Assembly (NCBI RefSeq): GCF_000337475.1
Contig: NZ_AOIT01000049.1
Span: forward strand, 62,001-126,000
DNA length: 64,000 bases
Direction: 5' to 3'
Origin: Natrinema limicola JCM 13563
Lineage (GTDB): Archaea > Halobacteriota > Halobacteria > Halobacteriales > Natrialbaceae
Part shown: positions 18,744 through 27,432 of the stretch, in pieces
Layout of the letters: every line of letters starts with the position of its first letter
Numbering within the stretch: position 1 is the stretch's first letter
The notes under the pieces: generated by a model
The model's input: the letters and a program-made list of their open reading frames with translations, nothing else
Database searches by the model: none
Told to the model about the DNA's origin: nothing
Position numbers and translations under genes: made by a program

Positions 18744-19807
18744 CAGTCGTCCGCCGGCGTGGGTTCCTCGCCTGCGTAGTGGTCCTCGAGGCCGAACTGC
18801 TGGCTGATCTCGTCGTCTTCGAACGCCTCGCGTTTCGCCTCGATATCGATGTCGTAGAGGTCGGCGATGTTCTCGCCCATGACCTTCTTTTTCGTCTCGA
18901 GATCCCACTCGACGCCGTACTCCGCGCGGTGTTCCTCGGTGAGTTCTGCCTCCATGACCTCCTCGACGAGCCAATCGGGGTTCCAGATGGCGTAATCCGA
19001 TCCGAAGATGACCCGATCCTCGCCGAGCCACCAGAGGAGTTCGGACATGATCTCGGAGAACTTGCCCGGTCGGTTCTGGGCGAACGGCGCGGCGACTGCC
19101 AGGCCGCCGTAGACGTTCGTCTCCTGAGTGGCGATCCAGCAGAAATCGTCCAGCCGGGGCAGGCCGACGTGTTCGACGATGAAGTTGAGCTCCGGGAACG
19201 ACGAGGCCGCATCGTCGGCGTCTTTCACGTCGAACGCGTCGCGATTGAGGGGGCGGATCGTCGGCCCCTTGTGCGGGTGGACGTTCTCGATACCGAGGTC
19301 GGCACACTTCTGTAAGAACTCGAAGGCCTCCTCGTCGTCGAGGCGCCACCCTTTCGAGTCGCCGCGCCACTCGGCAGTGTAGAGTTTGACGCCGGGAATC
19401 TCGTATTTCTCGTGGAGTTCCTCGAGGTACTCGAGGCCCTCCTCGCCGTCGCGGGGGTCGAAGGTCCCGTTTAAGACGAATCGCTCGGGGTGTTCGGTCG
19501 CGAGTTCGGCGTTTTGCTCGGTGGTGTTGAACCCCTCGGTGTAAAAGTCGGTGAGGTACGTCGGCTGGAAAACCGCCATGTCGGCGGCGGCGTTGCCGAA
19601 CAGGTCCTCAACCATCCGGTCAGCGCCGTACTTGCGATACTCGTCTATGTCCCACTGGCGTTCCTCGGGCGTGAACGTCGTGTGATAGTCATAGAAACAC
19701 TGGATGAACTCTTCCCCTCCCTGGTGTTGGATATTCTCCTCCGTCGCGTCCCACAGGTGTACGTGGCCATCGATGATGAAGATCTCCTCTCCGTTGTGCT
19801 GATACAT
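18743..19807 (-). CDS. Amidohydrolase (amidohydrolase-2 / TIM-barrel) family protein
   Basis: 354 residues from the ATG at 19807 (MYQHNGEEIFIIDGHVHLWD); an ATG at 19837 would add ten. Metal-binding positions are visible: DGHVHLW near residue 13, Lys/His in VKLYTAEW and NVHPHKGP, FIVEHVGLPRLDDF, and FGSDYAIWNP near residue 285. The family covers decarboxylases and hydrolases of aromatic or small acids. Its closest-looking relatives, by N-terminus and length, are the amidohydrolases encoded beside actinobacterial propane/acetone monooxygenases. It is coupled to the MIP18-like gene and divergent from a Zn-alcohol dehydrogenase. Confidence 0.88.
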   Translation of the reverse strand: MYQHNGEEIFIIDGHVHLWDATEENIQHQGGEEFIQCFYDYHTTFTPEERQWDIDEYRKYGADRMVEDLFGNAAADMAVFQPTYLTDFYTEGFNTTEQNAELATEHPERFVLNGTFDPRDGEEGLEYLEELHEKYEIPGVKLYTAEWRGDSKGWRLDDEEAFEFLQKCADLGIENVHPHKGPTIRPLNRDAFDVKDADDAASSFPELNFIVEHVGLPRLDDFCWIATQETNVYGGLAVAAPFAQNRPGKFSEIMSELLWWLGEDRVIFGSDYAIWNPDWLVEEVMEAELTEEHRAEYGVEWDLETKKKVMGENIADLYDIDIEAKREAFEDDEISQQFGLEDHYAGEEPTPADD

Positions 19808-19993
19808 CGCACCATGCACATGAATACCACTACCCATTACTCTTTTTCAGGAAGAGATGAATGCGACACTCGGATCGGTTTTCGCGGCCAAAATTAGCGG
19901 CTGTGGGTAGTAGTATCAAATCCAAAACACTCACGCGACACGAGATGCGAGGGGAACGTTATCACGGATGACGATGAACTGTGTGTCAGTCCC

Positions 19994-21037
19994 ATGCAAG
20001 CAGCCAGACTCCACGAATACACCGACGACATGAGCGACGCGCTCTCGATCGACGAGATCGACCGCCCGGATATCGAACGGTCCGACGGCGTCCTAGTCGA
20101 GGTCGAGGGCGCGGGCTGGTGTCAGACAGACAACCACATCATCGAGGGAATGTGGGACGAATACGCTCCGCAGGACCTGCCGATGACGCTGGGCCACGAA
20201 AACGCGGGGATCGTCGCCGAAACCGGCGACGAAGTAACGCTGGTCGAGGAGGGCGATCCGGTGATCTGCCATCCTGTTCAGACCTGTGGCATCTGTCGGC
20301 CCTGTCGGCTCGGCGAAGACATGTACTGCAAAAATAGCGCGTTCAACGGCCTCACGACCAACGGCGGCTTCGCCGAATACCTCCTGACCAACGAGCGCGC
20401 CGTGATTCCGCTGCCCGACAGTGTCGATCCAACCGAGATCGCCCCCCATGCCGACGCGGGGATCACGGCCTACCACGCCGTCAAGAAGGCGGTCGACGAG
20501 CTAAATCCCGGCGACACCAGCGTCGTGATCGGCGTCGGCGGTCTCGGCCACATCGGACTCCAGTGTCTCGAGGCGATGAGCGCCGCGGACATCGTCGCTG
20601 CCGACATCAAAGACGAGGCACTCGAGTTGGCCGAGGAACTGGGTGCGCGCCACACTGTCAACACCGCCGACGAGGACCTTCCGGACGTGATCGCCGATCT
20701 GACCGACGACGATGGGGCCCAACAGGTCATCGACTTCGTCGGCGGCGACGAGACGACCAGCTTGGCACCCGAAATCGTCGCTGCCGGCGGCGACCACCAC
20801 GTCGTCGGCTACGGCGGCCACATCCACGAGCCCAGTCAGGCACTGGTCAACGGCGAGTTCGCCTACCGGGGGACGCTCGTCGGCAAGTACGCCGAGCTGC
20901 AGGAACTCGTCGCGCTCGTCGATCGCGGCGCGGTCGAACTGCGCACCGAACGCCACGACCTAGGCGAGATCAACACGGTCGCCGAGCGCCTCGAGCACAA
21001 CGAAATCGAAGGCCGGGCGGTCATCCTCCCACCCTGA
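19994..21037 (+). CDS. Zinc-dependent alcohol dehydrogenase
   Basis: 347 residues, MDR superfamily. Catalytic zinc ligands are Cys in GAGWCQTDNHI, then GHENAGIV, and Cys152-like position in APHADAGIT is replaced by Asp, as in several archaeal ADHs. Structural zinc ligands are CGICRPCRLGEDMYC near residue 97. The Rossmann loop GVGGLGHIGLQ and a following Asp (AADIKDE) indicate NAD preference. It is divergent from the amidohydrolase/MIP18 pair, with 186 bp between starts, and may oxidise an alcohol in the same pathway. Confidence 0.92.
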   Translation: MQAARLHEYTDDMSDALSIDEIDRPDIERSDGVLVEVEGAGWCQTDNHIIEGMWDEYAPQDLPMTLGHENAGIVAETGDEVTLVEEGDPVICHPVQTCGICRPCRLGEDMYCKNSAFNGLTTNGGFAEYLLTNERAVIPLPDSVDPTEIAPHADAGITAYHAVKKAVDELNPGDTSVVIGVGGLGHIGLQCLEAMSAADIVAADIKDEALELAEELGARHTVNTADEDLPDVIADLTDDDGAQQVIDFVGGDETTSLAPEIVAAGGDHHVVGYGGHIHEPSQALVNGEFAYRGTLVGKYAELQELVALVDRGAVELRTERHDLGEINTVAERLEHNEIEGRAVILPP

Positions 21038-21132
21038 GCAGCCGGCAAGCGCGATGCTGACGGCTCGTCTCGAGCCGGCAGCCGCTCGCCGACCGGCACT
21101 ACACTCTTGCCGGGGCACGTGATACGGCCTCC

Positions 21133-22479
21133 ATGGCAACGCTCGAGGATCCACTCGAGATCGGCGGCGTGACGGTCCCCAACCGCCTCTATCGCGCACC
21201 CCTACTCGAGTGTGCGGGCACTGGTCCCGACGCGGTCGAGGCGCTGATCGACGACCTCGAACCGGCCGCCGAATCGGGCGTCGGGCTCATCTGTCAGGGC
21301 GCAACGATCGTCCGCGGCGAGGGCGGCTGTGCCGCGCCGGGGATGACCCGCGTTCACGATCCCGACTTCGTCGCCCGACTTGCCCGGCTGACCGACCGGA
21401 TTCACGACCACGGGAGCCGGATTTTCATCCAACTCGAGCACGGGGGCCTGCGGAGTATGGAGACCTGGCACGCCGAATATCGCCGAGCACATCCCGATCT
21501 CGAGCAGCTCGCGGTGTCGGAACCGCCGTGGCAGTTACGGCTGCTCGACCGGATCGGGTTTCTCGAGTGCGATCCACACGTCCTCTCGACCGCAGAGGTG
21601 TACGATCTCGCTGCCGACTTCGGCCGCGCGGCGGCTCGCGCCGTCGACGCAGGCTACGACGGGATTCACCTCGCCGGGGCCAATATGGGAATCGTCCAGC
21701 AGTTTTGCTCGCCGTTTTACAATCACCGAGACGACGAGTTCGGCGGCTCACCAGAGGCTCGCCTCGCGTTTCTCGCAGTCGTCCACGACGAGATCCGCAA
21801 GCGGGCGGGCGACGTGCCGCTGGTGACCAAGGTACCCGCCGAGACGCCCGCCCCGCCCGCGCCCATCGTTCGGCGGAAACTCTCGCTCGCGGATGGGATC
21901 GAAATCGCCCGCCGACTCGAGCGGATCGGCTACGATGCGGTCGTCCCGGTACAGACATCGGTCACCTGGGACATGAGCATCGTCCGTGGAGCGTATCCCG
22001 AACGCGCATGGGACAACGAGGCACTGCGCGAAGCGTACGACGCAGCCTTCGGTGGCGCGACCCGACGACGGCTCGTCGCGCTGGCGAATCGCGTCCAGTC
22101 GCTCCAGTACGACTTCGAGTCGGCGTGGAACGAGGACTTCTGCCGGCAGGTCCGCGAACAGGTATCGATCCCCGTCCTCGCGGAGGGTGGGATCCGAGGG
22201 CGCGAGAAGATGGATCGGCTGCTCGGCTCGGGCGGGAACGAATCCCCCGCCTGCGATATGGTCGGACTGGCCCGACCGTTCTACGCCGAACCGCGGCTGG
22301 GCGCGCGGTTGCTCGAGGCCGAGCCGGACGGCGACGAGCCGCGCGTCGTCTGCGAGAGTTGTAACAACTGTACGGTGCCCCAGGTGACCGGCGCACCGGG
22401 GATCTGTCGGACGCCCAGTGTGCTGCGAAAGCGGGGCGAACTCGAGCGAGCGGGAGCCTACGAGCGGTCCGACCGGTAG
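21133..22479 (+). CDS. Old Yellow Enzyme-family NADH:flavin oxidoreductase
   Basis: 448 residues. FMN barrel: IGGVTVPNRLYRAPLLE at the N-terminus, IFIQLEHGGLRS near residue 98, and FCSPFYNHRDDEFGGSPEARL near residue 195. The C-terminal CESCNNCTVPQ with a later Cys (GAPGICR) resembles the four-cysteine motif that holds a [4Fe-4S] cluster in 2,4-dienoyl-CoA reductase-type members, although the fused FAD/NAD domain of those enzymes is absent. It would reduce activated C=C bonds; the true substrate is unknown. A dispersed palindrome follows six bases after the stop. Confidence 0.9.
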   Translation: MATLEDPLEIGGVTVPNRLYRAPLLECAGTGPDAVEALIDDLEPAAESGVGLICQGATIVRGEGGCAAPGMTRVHDPDFVARLARLTDRIHDHGSRIFIQLEHGGLRSMETWHAEYRRAHPDLEQLAVSEPPWQLRLLDRIGFLECDPHVLSTAEVYDLAADFGRAAARAVDAGYDGIHLAGANMGIVQQFCSPFYNHRDDEFGGSPEARLAFLAVVHDEIRKRAGDVPLVTKVPAETPAPPAPIVRRKLSLADGIEIARRLERIGYDAVVPVQTSVTWDMSIVRGAYPERAWDNEALREAYDAAFGGATRRRLVALANRVQSLQYDFESAWNEDFCRQVREQVSIPVLAEGGIRGREKMDRLLGSGGNESPACDMVGLARPFYAEPRLGARLLEAEPDGDEPRVVCESCNNCTVPQVTGAPGICRTPSVLRKRGELERAGAYERSDR

Positions 22480-22485
22480 CCACTC

Positions 22486-22567
22486 ATACGGTCTGCTGTA
22501 ACGATTTACCGGTGCAACCGCAGTGCGGGTCGCGGTTGCACCGGAAATGACTGACAGTAGTCCGTAT
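22486..22567 (+). repeat. Dispersed two-arm palindrome, copy 2 (arm A first)
   Basis: The clearest copy. Arm A ATACGGTCTGCTGTAACG, then ATTTACCGGTGCAACCGC; a short centre; then inverted arm B GCGGTTGCACCGGAAATG, then ACTGACAGTAGTCCGTAT. GGTGCAACCGC and GCGGTTGCACC form a perfect 11-bp stem at the core. It lies six bases after the Old Yellow Enzyme stop, and its right end (reading TGATACGG on the other strand) supplies the stop of a small minus-strand frame. Confidence 0.9.
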
Positions 22568-22686
22568 CAGGGCGTTACGGTGGTGCTCGTCAGTTCCTCG
22601 AGCGGTCCCTCGACGGTGTACGTGGGCGCGTCGACTCTGAACCGCGAGCCGGTCGCACACGCATAGTGAAGGCGAAAGAACACCAC
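22567..22686 (-). pseudogene. Possible gene remnant or small ORF of 39 codons
   Basis: A minus-strand frame with protein-like composition: it includes HYACATGSRFRVDAPTYTVE and ends LTSTTVTP, opened only by a GTG pair at 22686 and preceded by a TAA eight codons earlier. The stop is part of the palindromic repeat. It looks like the C-terminal piece of a larger protein, possibly a truncated mobile-element or regulator gene, but I do not recognise it. A short intact protein is also possible. Confidence 0.25.
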
Positions 22687-22784
22687 GGTCTGACGTGGAA
22701 CGGGATGTTACTCCACGCTCAGCGGGAGTTGGATTCCGAGAGTGCCGATTGAGCGGTAGACTGCGCAATCAAGTGACGCGATTC

Positions 22785-22810
22785 CCCATCCGGCCTAACG
22801 GCCGGGGTTC
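22785..22810. other. Hairpin in the accessory gap before tRNA-Gln
   Basis: CGGCC-TAAC-GGCCG at 22791-22804, flanked by CCCC on the left and GGGG on the right, forms a strong stem-loop. Hairpins of this look occur near ends of IS200/IS605-type elements and at terminators; with no transposase nearby its origin is uncertain. The rest of 22690-22927 has no coding frame I trust. Confidence 0.3.
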
Positions 22811-22858
22811 CCTCGCTATTTAAAGATGGGTTCTGGTGACTCGCATGATACCGGCTGA

Positions 22859-22878
22859 CCCCTTCGTTTCGACTGGAG
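22859..22878 (-). other. Solitary origin recognition box (ORB)-like sequence
   Basis: CCCCTTCGTTTCGACTGGAG differs at one position (G for A) from the left ORB at the oriC in this window (CCCCTTCGTTTCAACTGGAG). No second box or AT-rich unwinding region is near it. It lies 50 bp from the 3' end of tRNA-Gln. Confidence 0.55.
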
Positions 22879-22927
22879 ATCGGCGGCAGGGGCTACGAAG
22901 GCGCTCGAGTCGAAAGAACGGAAAGAG

Positions 22928-23000
22928 TAGTCCCCACAGGATTCGAACCTGTGTCGAAGCCCCCAGAAGGCTTCAGGATTGGCCACTACCCCAGGGGACT
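22928..23000 (-). tRNA. tRNA-Gln (anticodon CTG)
   Basis: Read on the minus strand, the 7-bp acceptor stem AGTCCCC/GGGGACT closes with discriminator A. The anticodon stem AAGCC/GGCTT encloses the loop TTCTGGG, giving anticodon CTG (reads CAG). The T arm is ACAGG-TTCGAAT-CCTGT. No intron is seen and CCA is not encoded, as is usual in haloarchaea. The 3' side reads CTCTTTCC, a plausible T-rich terminator. The HNH pseudogene ends 28 bp upstream of the tRNA 5' end. Confidence 0.95.
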
Positions 23001-23028
23001 GCGCTGCGATAGATCGTTGGCCGTGGCC

Positions 23029-23623
23029 CTATTTATGATTGTCGGGTTGGAGTCGCTCCGACCCGCAGTCGGGTGGATCAGCGTGTTCGAGTCGGTGACA
23101 ATTCGCACAGAGAACGACACACCGCTCGATCTCCTCGCGAATGCTTGCCTTCGAGTGGCCATTAACGACCATGGTCGCGATGCTGTGTTCTTTTTCGTCT
23201 GGATGGTGAAAGTCGAGACACGGTGGTCTGTCTTCGTCACAGCGAGCACACTCGCAGTGTCGGTCCTTGGACGCGTAGAGCCATCGCCGGATTTCCGCCC
23301 GGCGACGATCCTTTCGCTCGATTCGTTTCTCCCGGTTCTTGTAGTACCAGCGCTGTTGGCCTGTGAGGTCTTCCCCACTCGAGGTCGTCAGGAATATCGA
23401 CCCACCCCGGTTTCGGCTGGACAGGCTGATCGCCGGTTGCACCGCGATCGAACGTTTCCAACCCTGCGCGTTCTTTCGCCGCGTTCCAGCCGCCTAGTTG
23501 CTCCATAATCGTTGCAGAGGCGGGTCGTAATCCCAACTCCTCGTACTGTGCTTTCGTCGGCGACTCACCGAGTCGGTCGGCGGCCTCCCGAAGGGCCTCG
23601 AGACACGCCTCGTCCGTCGTCAC
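23029..23623 (-). pseudogene. HNH endonuclease-family gene with a frameshift
   Basis: Two overlapping frames together encode one protein. The N-terminal part from a GTG at 23623 reads [20 protein letters not shown] and [20 protein letters not shown], the DNA-binding repeat seen in haloarchaeal HNH proteins. The C-terminal part carries CARCDEDRPPCLDFHHPDEK and CVVLCANCHRLEH, a complete zinc/HNH core. The frame changes at a run of four C at 23373-23376; removing one base joins DDLEW to EDLTGQQRWYY. It could be a true pseudogene, a sequencing error in the homopolymer, or a programmed slip. Confidence 0.75.
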
Positions 23624-23732
23624 ACCACCAGTGACCGCGTTATCGGGTATAAACGCTCACCTGATATTGGCGAATTCGATCGCTCGAGCGCGAATCGACA
23701 TTCCTTTTTCCCGCTCTCGCGCACCCCCGAGT

Positions 23733-24323
23733 ATGTACGTCGGACGATTCGTCGTCGTTGGCCCCGAGGTCGGCGCGTATCGCGTCTCTTCACGTTCGTT
23801 CCCCAACCGCGAGATCACCGCTCGAGAGGAAGCACTCACCGTCGGGCCGACCGACGATGCCCCCGAGACGGACAACCCCTACGTCTCTTATAATTGCCTG
23901 CGCGTCGTCGAGACGCCGACGGGCGAGACGGCTGCCTTCGGCAATGGCTCGCACGTCGATCCGATCGCGGAGAAACTCGAGCTTGGCTATCCCGCTCGCG
24001 ATGCGCTGGCCGAGAGCCTGCTCGCGCTGGATTACGAAAAGGACGACTACGACACGCCCCGGATCGCGGCGACGATCAGCGACGACGGCGAAGCCATGAT
24101 CGGCACGGTTCGCAAGGACGCCCTGCTCGTCGAGACCGTCGACGAGCCGACGCTGGTCGCGACCTACGAGAAAGATGCCCCCGAAGCGTTCGATCTCGAG
24201 GCAGACAGCGCCGACGCAGCCGCGAGCGAGGTCTACGACCACGAGTTCGAGCACGCCGTCTGTGCAGCCGGCGTCGCACTGACTGACGACGGGTTCGAGA
24301 CGGCGATCGAAAACGGCAACTGA
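23733..24323 (+). CDS. purO: Archaeal IMP cyclohydrolase
   Basis: 196 residues from the ATG at 23733 ([10 protein letters not shown]). Family features include [13 protein letters not shown] near residue 18, [12 protein letters not shown] near residue 46 and [16 protein letters not shown] near residue 69. PurO closes FAICAR to IMP, the last step of purine synthesis in many euryarchaea, replacing bacterial PurH. Length matches the family's roughly 200 residues. The upstream in-frame extension is basic and non-homologous. It stands alone, followed by a phosphoesterase gene 141 bp later. Confidence 0.93.
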   Translation: MYVGRFVVVGPEVGAYRVSSRSFPNREITAREEALTVGPTDDAPETDNPYVSYNCLRVVETPTGETAAFGNGSHVDPIAEKLELGYPARDALAESLLALDYEKDDYDTPRIAATISDDGEAMIGTVRKDALLVETVDEPTLVATYEKDAPEAFDLEADSADAAASEVYDHEFEHAVCAAGVALTDDGFETAIENGN

Positions 24324-24464
24324 GCATCGGCGGTTTACGGTTCTCGCCAGACACGACAGGGAGCCGTGAGCGATCGCTACCGAACGGGCACTGTCGGCGA
24401 CTGCCCGCCGCTGCGACGGACTGCTGGATAACCTACAAATCGATGGCACCTGTTAGCTGTGGGC

Positions 24465-25133
24465 ATGAAGGTCGGACTCATCTCGGACGTCCACGGGAAC
24501 CGGGTCGCACTCGAGGCCGTCCTTGAGGACATGCCCGACGTCGACGAACTATGCTGTGCGGGGGACGTGGTCGGCTACAACCCCTGGCCGGCAGACTGCG
24601 TCGACATGCTGCGAGAACGGGACGTGCCGACGGTGATGGGCAACCACGACGCCGCCGTCGCCGCGGAGACGCCCTTCCGATTCAATGGCATGGCGCAGGC
24701 GGGCGTCGAGCACGCGGAAACGCAGCTTTCGGACGACCAGCTCGAGTGGCTTGCCGAACTTCCAGCCGAACGCCACGTCTGCGACGGGCAGGTAAAGCTC
24801 GTCCACGGGCATCCGGACGATCCGGACCGCTATACCAGATATACCTACCCACGGGAGTTTACACCGCGGCTGCTCGGCGACGAGGACGTGCTGGTGCTCG
24901 GTCATACGCACGTTCAGGGCGTCGAGCGGTTCGCAGAGGGGATCGTCGTCAACCCCGGAAGTGTCGGCCAGCCCCGCGATGGAGATCCGCGGGCTGGGTA
25001 CGCCGTCGTGGATCTCGAGGGGCTGACCGTCGAGACCGAGCGCGTCGAATACGACATCGAGGCGGTGCAGACGGCCGTCGATGAGGCCGATCTCCCCGAC
25101 CGTATCGGAACGCGGCTCGCACGCGGGGAGTGA
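24465..25133 (+). CDS. YfcE/MJ0936-type metallophosphoesterase
   Basis: 222 residues from the ATG at 24465. The five calcineurin-like motifs are complete: ISDVHGN (residue 6), CAGDVVGYNPWP, VMGNHDAAV, LVHGHPDD and LGHTHVQGV, then NPGSVGQPRDGDPRAGYAV. Such enzymes hydrolyse phosphodiesters in vitro with Mn or Ni, and the cellular substrate is mostly unknown. A GTG two codons upstream is the alternative start. Confidence 0.92.
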   Translation: MKVGLISDVHGNRVALEAVLEDMPDVDELCCAGDVVGYNPWPADCVDMLRERDVPTVMGNHDAAVAAETPFRFNGMAQAGVEHAETQLSDDQLEWLAELPAERHVCDGQVKLVHGHPDDPDRYTRYTYPREFTPRLLGDEDVLVLGHTHVQGVERFAEGIVVNPGSVGQPRDGDPRAGYAVVDLEGLTVETERVEYDIEAVQTAVDEADLPDRIGTRLARGE

Positions 25134-25345
25134 GAGACGTGAGCCGGACGCGACCACGGAAAGGGACTCTTTAACACGTCTCCCACGGCTACGGTCTGAC
25201 ATGGTAGCTCCCGGCTCGACTGTGTGTACCGATCGGAACCAGCCACGGCACATCGTGGGCCGGTGGTGTCGCTCGCGTCCGTCGCTGTCGTGCCGACGAA
25301 CGCGCTGCCTCGAGACCGGATCGACAGGGGTGACGATCGAGACCG

Positions 25346-25864
25346 ATGTTTAGGCGCATCTACGAGGACCTGCGGGCGATGCGCGAGCGCGATCCTGCAG
25401 CGAAGGGCTGGCTCGAGGTGCTGTGTTGCTATCCGGGACTGCACGCGGTCTGGGCCTACCGGATCGCACACCGGTGCTGGACCGGCGGCGGAACTGGCGA
25501 GCGATTCGTGGCACGGCTGCTTTCCCAGCTCGTGCGGCTGTTGACCGGCGTCGAGATCCATCCGGGCGCAGAACTCGGTCGGCGTGTGACGATCGATCAC
25601 GGGATGGGCGTCGTCATCGGCGAGACGGCCGAGATCGGTGACGACGTCCACATGTACCACGGCGTCACGCTCGGCGGGGCCACGAACGAACCGGTCAAGC
25701 GCCATCCGACGGTCGAATCGGGCGCGCAATTAGGAGCCAACGCGACGCTGCTCGGCGACATCACGATCGGCGAGGAGGCAGCCGTCGGTGCCGGCTCTGT
25801 CGTCACGCAGGACGTCGAACCCGGTGCGACCGTCGTCGGCGTCCCAGCAGAGCGGGTCGACTGA
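25346..25864 (+). CDS. cysE: Serine O-acetyltransferase
   Basis: 172 residues. An N-terminal helical segment ([20 protein letters not shown]) is followed by a hexapeptide-repeat beta-helix: [41 protein letters not shown], then [20 protein letters not shown]. The catalytic His in DHGMG and the HGVTLGG loop are present. It makes O-acetylserine for cysteine synthesis. Shorter than the E. coli protein but typical for archaea and Gram-positives. No cysteine synthase gene is adjacent. Confidence 0.93.
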   Translation: MFRRIYEDLRAMRERDPAAKGWLEVLCCYPGLHAVWAYRIAHRCWTGGGTGERFVARLLSQLVRLLTGVEIHPGAELGRRVTIDHGMGVVIGETAEIGDDVHMYHGVTLGGATNEPVKRHPTVESGAQLGANATLLGDITIGEEAAVGAGSVVTQDVEPGATVVGVPAERVD

Positions 25865-25872
25865 GCAGACCA

Positions 25873-27264
25873 TCAGACCAGCGGTTCGAGCAGTCCTCGA
25901 CCCGCCTCAAGCAACTCACGAACCCGTTTCTCGTCCCCTGCCTCGGCGTAGACTCGCAGCACTGGCTCGGTGCCACTGGGGCGAACGAGCAGCCACGAGC
26001 CGTCGGCCAGCAGGAGTTTGAACCCGTCGGCGGTGTTGACGTCCTCGACGTCGGTGTCCGCGACGGTTTCGGGGATCGCTGTCTCGAGATCGTCGAGGAC
26101 CCGCGTCTTCTCGCTGTCGGGACAGTCGACGCTGATCTTGTCCTGAACGACGGTGCCGTGGGTCTCGAGCAGTCGGTCGACCCGCTCGTCTAACGGCTCG
26201 TCGGCGTGCATCGCAGCCGCGAGCAGCGCCATCAACACGCCGTCTTTCTCGCGGACGTGGCCCCGGACGGTGAAGCCGCCGGACTCCTCACCGCCGACGA
26301 GCGCGTCGCCGTCGGCCATCGCCTCGGCGACCCACTTGAAGCCGACCGGCACCTCCCGGACGGGTTCGCCGTGGGCCTCGGCGATCCGGTCGATCAGATA
26401 CGTCGTCGAGACGGTCCGGACCGCCGATCCGGACGCGTCCTCGAGCAGATAGTCGTACAGCGCGGCGAAAAACAGGTTCTCGTCGAGATAGCCACGTTCG
26501 GGCGTTACGACAGCGATGCGGTCGGCGTCGCCGTCGTTGGCGATCCCGAGATCGACGCCGCTGTCGTCGGTGACGGTTGCAATCAGCGTCTCGAGGTTCT
26601 CCGCGGCGGGTTCGGGTGAGCCACCGCCGAAGTCGGGATCGCGCTCACACCGGACGCGTTCGAGGTCAGCCCCGGCGCGCTCGAGGACCGCGTCGGTGGT
26701 CCCGCGGCCGCTGCCGTGCATCGCGTCGTAGGCGACCGACAGCCCCGAGAGGTCTGCGCTGCCGGTGATCGATTCGACCAAGTCAAAGACGGCGTCCGCA
26801 TGGGACGGGGCGAAATCGACCTCGCGGACGGTGCCGTGGTCGGCTTCGGGAAGCGACTCGGGTTCGGCAAGGCGATCCGCGATGGCGTCGGTGACGGCGG
26901 GCAGCGCCGGCGCGCCGTCGTCGGGAATAAACTTCACGCCGTTGTATTCGGGCGGATTGTGCGAGGCCGTGATGACAAGCGCGCCCGCCAGGTCGCGATC
27001 GACGATCGCGTGGGCAACCAGCGGCGTCGGCCGATCCCGATCGGAGAGCAACACGTCGAACCCGTTTGCACACAGCACCCGCGACAGCTCCTCGGCGAAC
27101 CCGCGAGAGGTCTCGCGGGCGTCGTATCCGATCGCGACCGGGCCCTCGAGCCCGTCATCGTCGAGATACGTCGCGACCGCCTGTCCGACCATCCGGACGC
27201 GTGGCGTCGTAAACTCCTCGAGCGTCGCCCGCCAGCCATCGGTACCGAAGCTGATCGTCTCCAT
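25873..27264 (-). CDS. Phosphoglucomutase/phosphomannomutase family protein
   Basis: 463 residues, alpha-D-phosphohexomutase superfamily. Active-site phosphoserine loop TASHNPPEYNGVKF near residue 99, metal loop NDGDADRIAV near residue 238, sugar loop GGEESGGF near residue 320 and phosphate-binding RPSGTEPVLRVYAEAG near residue 427. All catalytic residues are kept. It interconverts hexose 1- and 6-phosphates; whether glucose, mannose or glucosamine cannot be told from motifs. It is convergent with cysE, with 8 bp between. Confidence 0.94.
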   Translation of the reverse strand: METISFGTDGWRATLEEFTTPRVRMVGQAVATYLDDDGLEGPVAIGYDARETSRGFAEELSRVLCANGFDVLLSDRDRPTPLVAHAIVDRDLAGALVITASHNPPEYNGVKFIPDDGAPALPAVTDAIADRLAEPESLPEADHGTVREVDFAPSHADAVFDLVESITGSADLSGLSVAYDAMHGSGRGTTDAVLERAGADLERVRCERDPDFGGGSPEPAAENLETLIATVTDDSGVDLGIANDGDADRIAVVTPERGYLDENLFFAALYDYLLEDASGSAVRTVSTTYLIDRIAEAHGEPVREVPVGFKWVAEAMADGDALVGGEESGGFTVRGHVREKDGVLMALLAAAMHADEPLDERVDRLLETHGTVVQDKISVDCPDSEKTRVLDDLETAIPETVADTDVEDVNTADGFKLLLADGSWLLVRPSGTEPVLRVYAEAGDEKRVRELLEAGRGLLEPLV

Positions 27265-27351
27265 GGTGCGGTGGTCGCGGGCCGGTGCGAAAAAAGCGAC
27301 GGGCGACTGCGACCACAGAATATGTCACGTCACACCACAGCATATCGTCTC

Positions 27352-27432
27352 ATACGGTCTCCTGTCAGTCAGTGCCGGTGGGACCGCGACCGCCCTGCGG
27401 TTGCACCGGGAAATCGGGACAGCAAACCGTAT
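27352..27432 (-). repeat. Dispersed two-arm palindrome, copy 3 (arm A first on the minus strand)
   Basis: On the plus strand arm B leads (ATACGGTCTCCTGTCAGTCA, then GTGCCGG) and inverted arm A follows (CCGGGAAATCGGGACAGC, then AAACCGTAT). Its end overlaps the stop codon of the minus-strand membrane-protein gene, so reading that gene's direction, arm A comes first, as in copies 1 and 2. Confidence 0.85.

Noticed and set aside
25201-25353. 50-codon Arg/Cys-rich frame before cysE
   Set aside because: Composition like an out-of-frame shadow; no haloarchaeal acidity and overlaps cysE.
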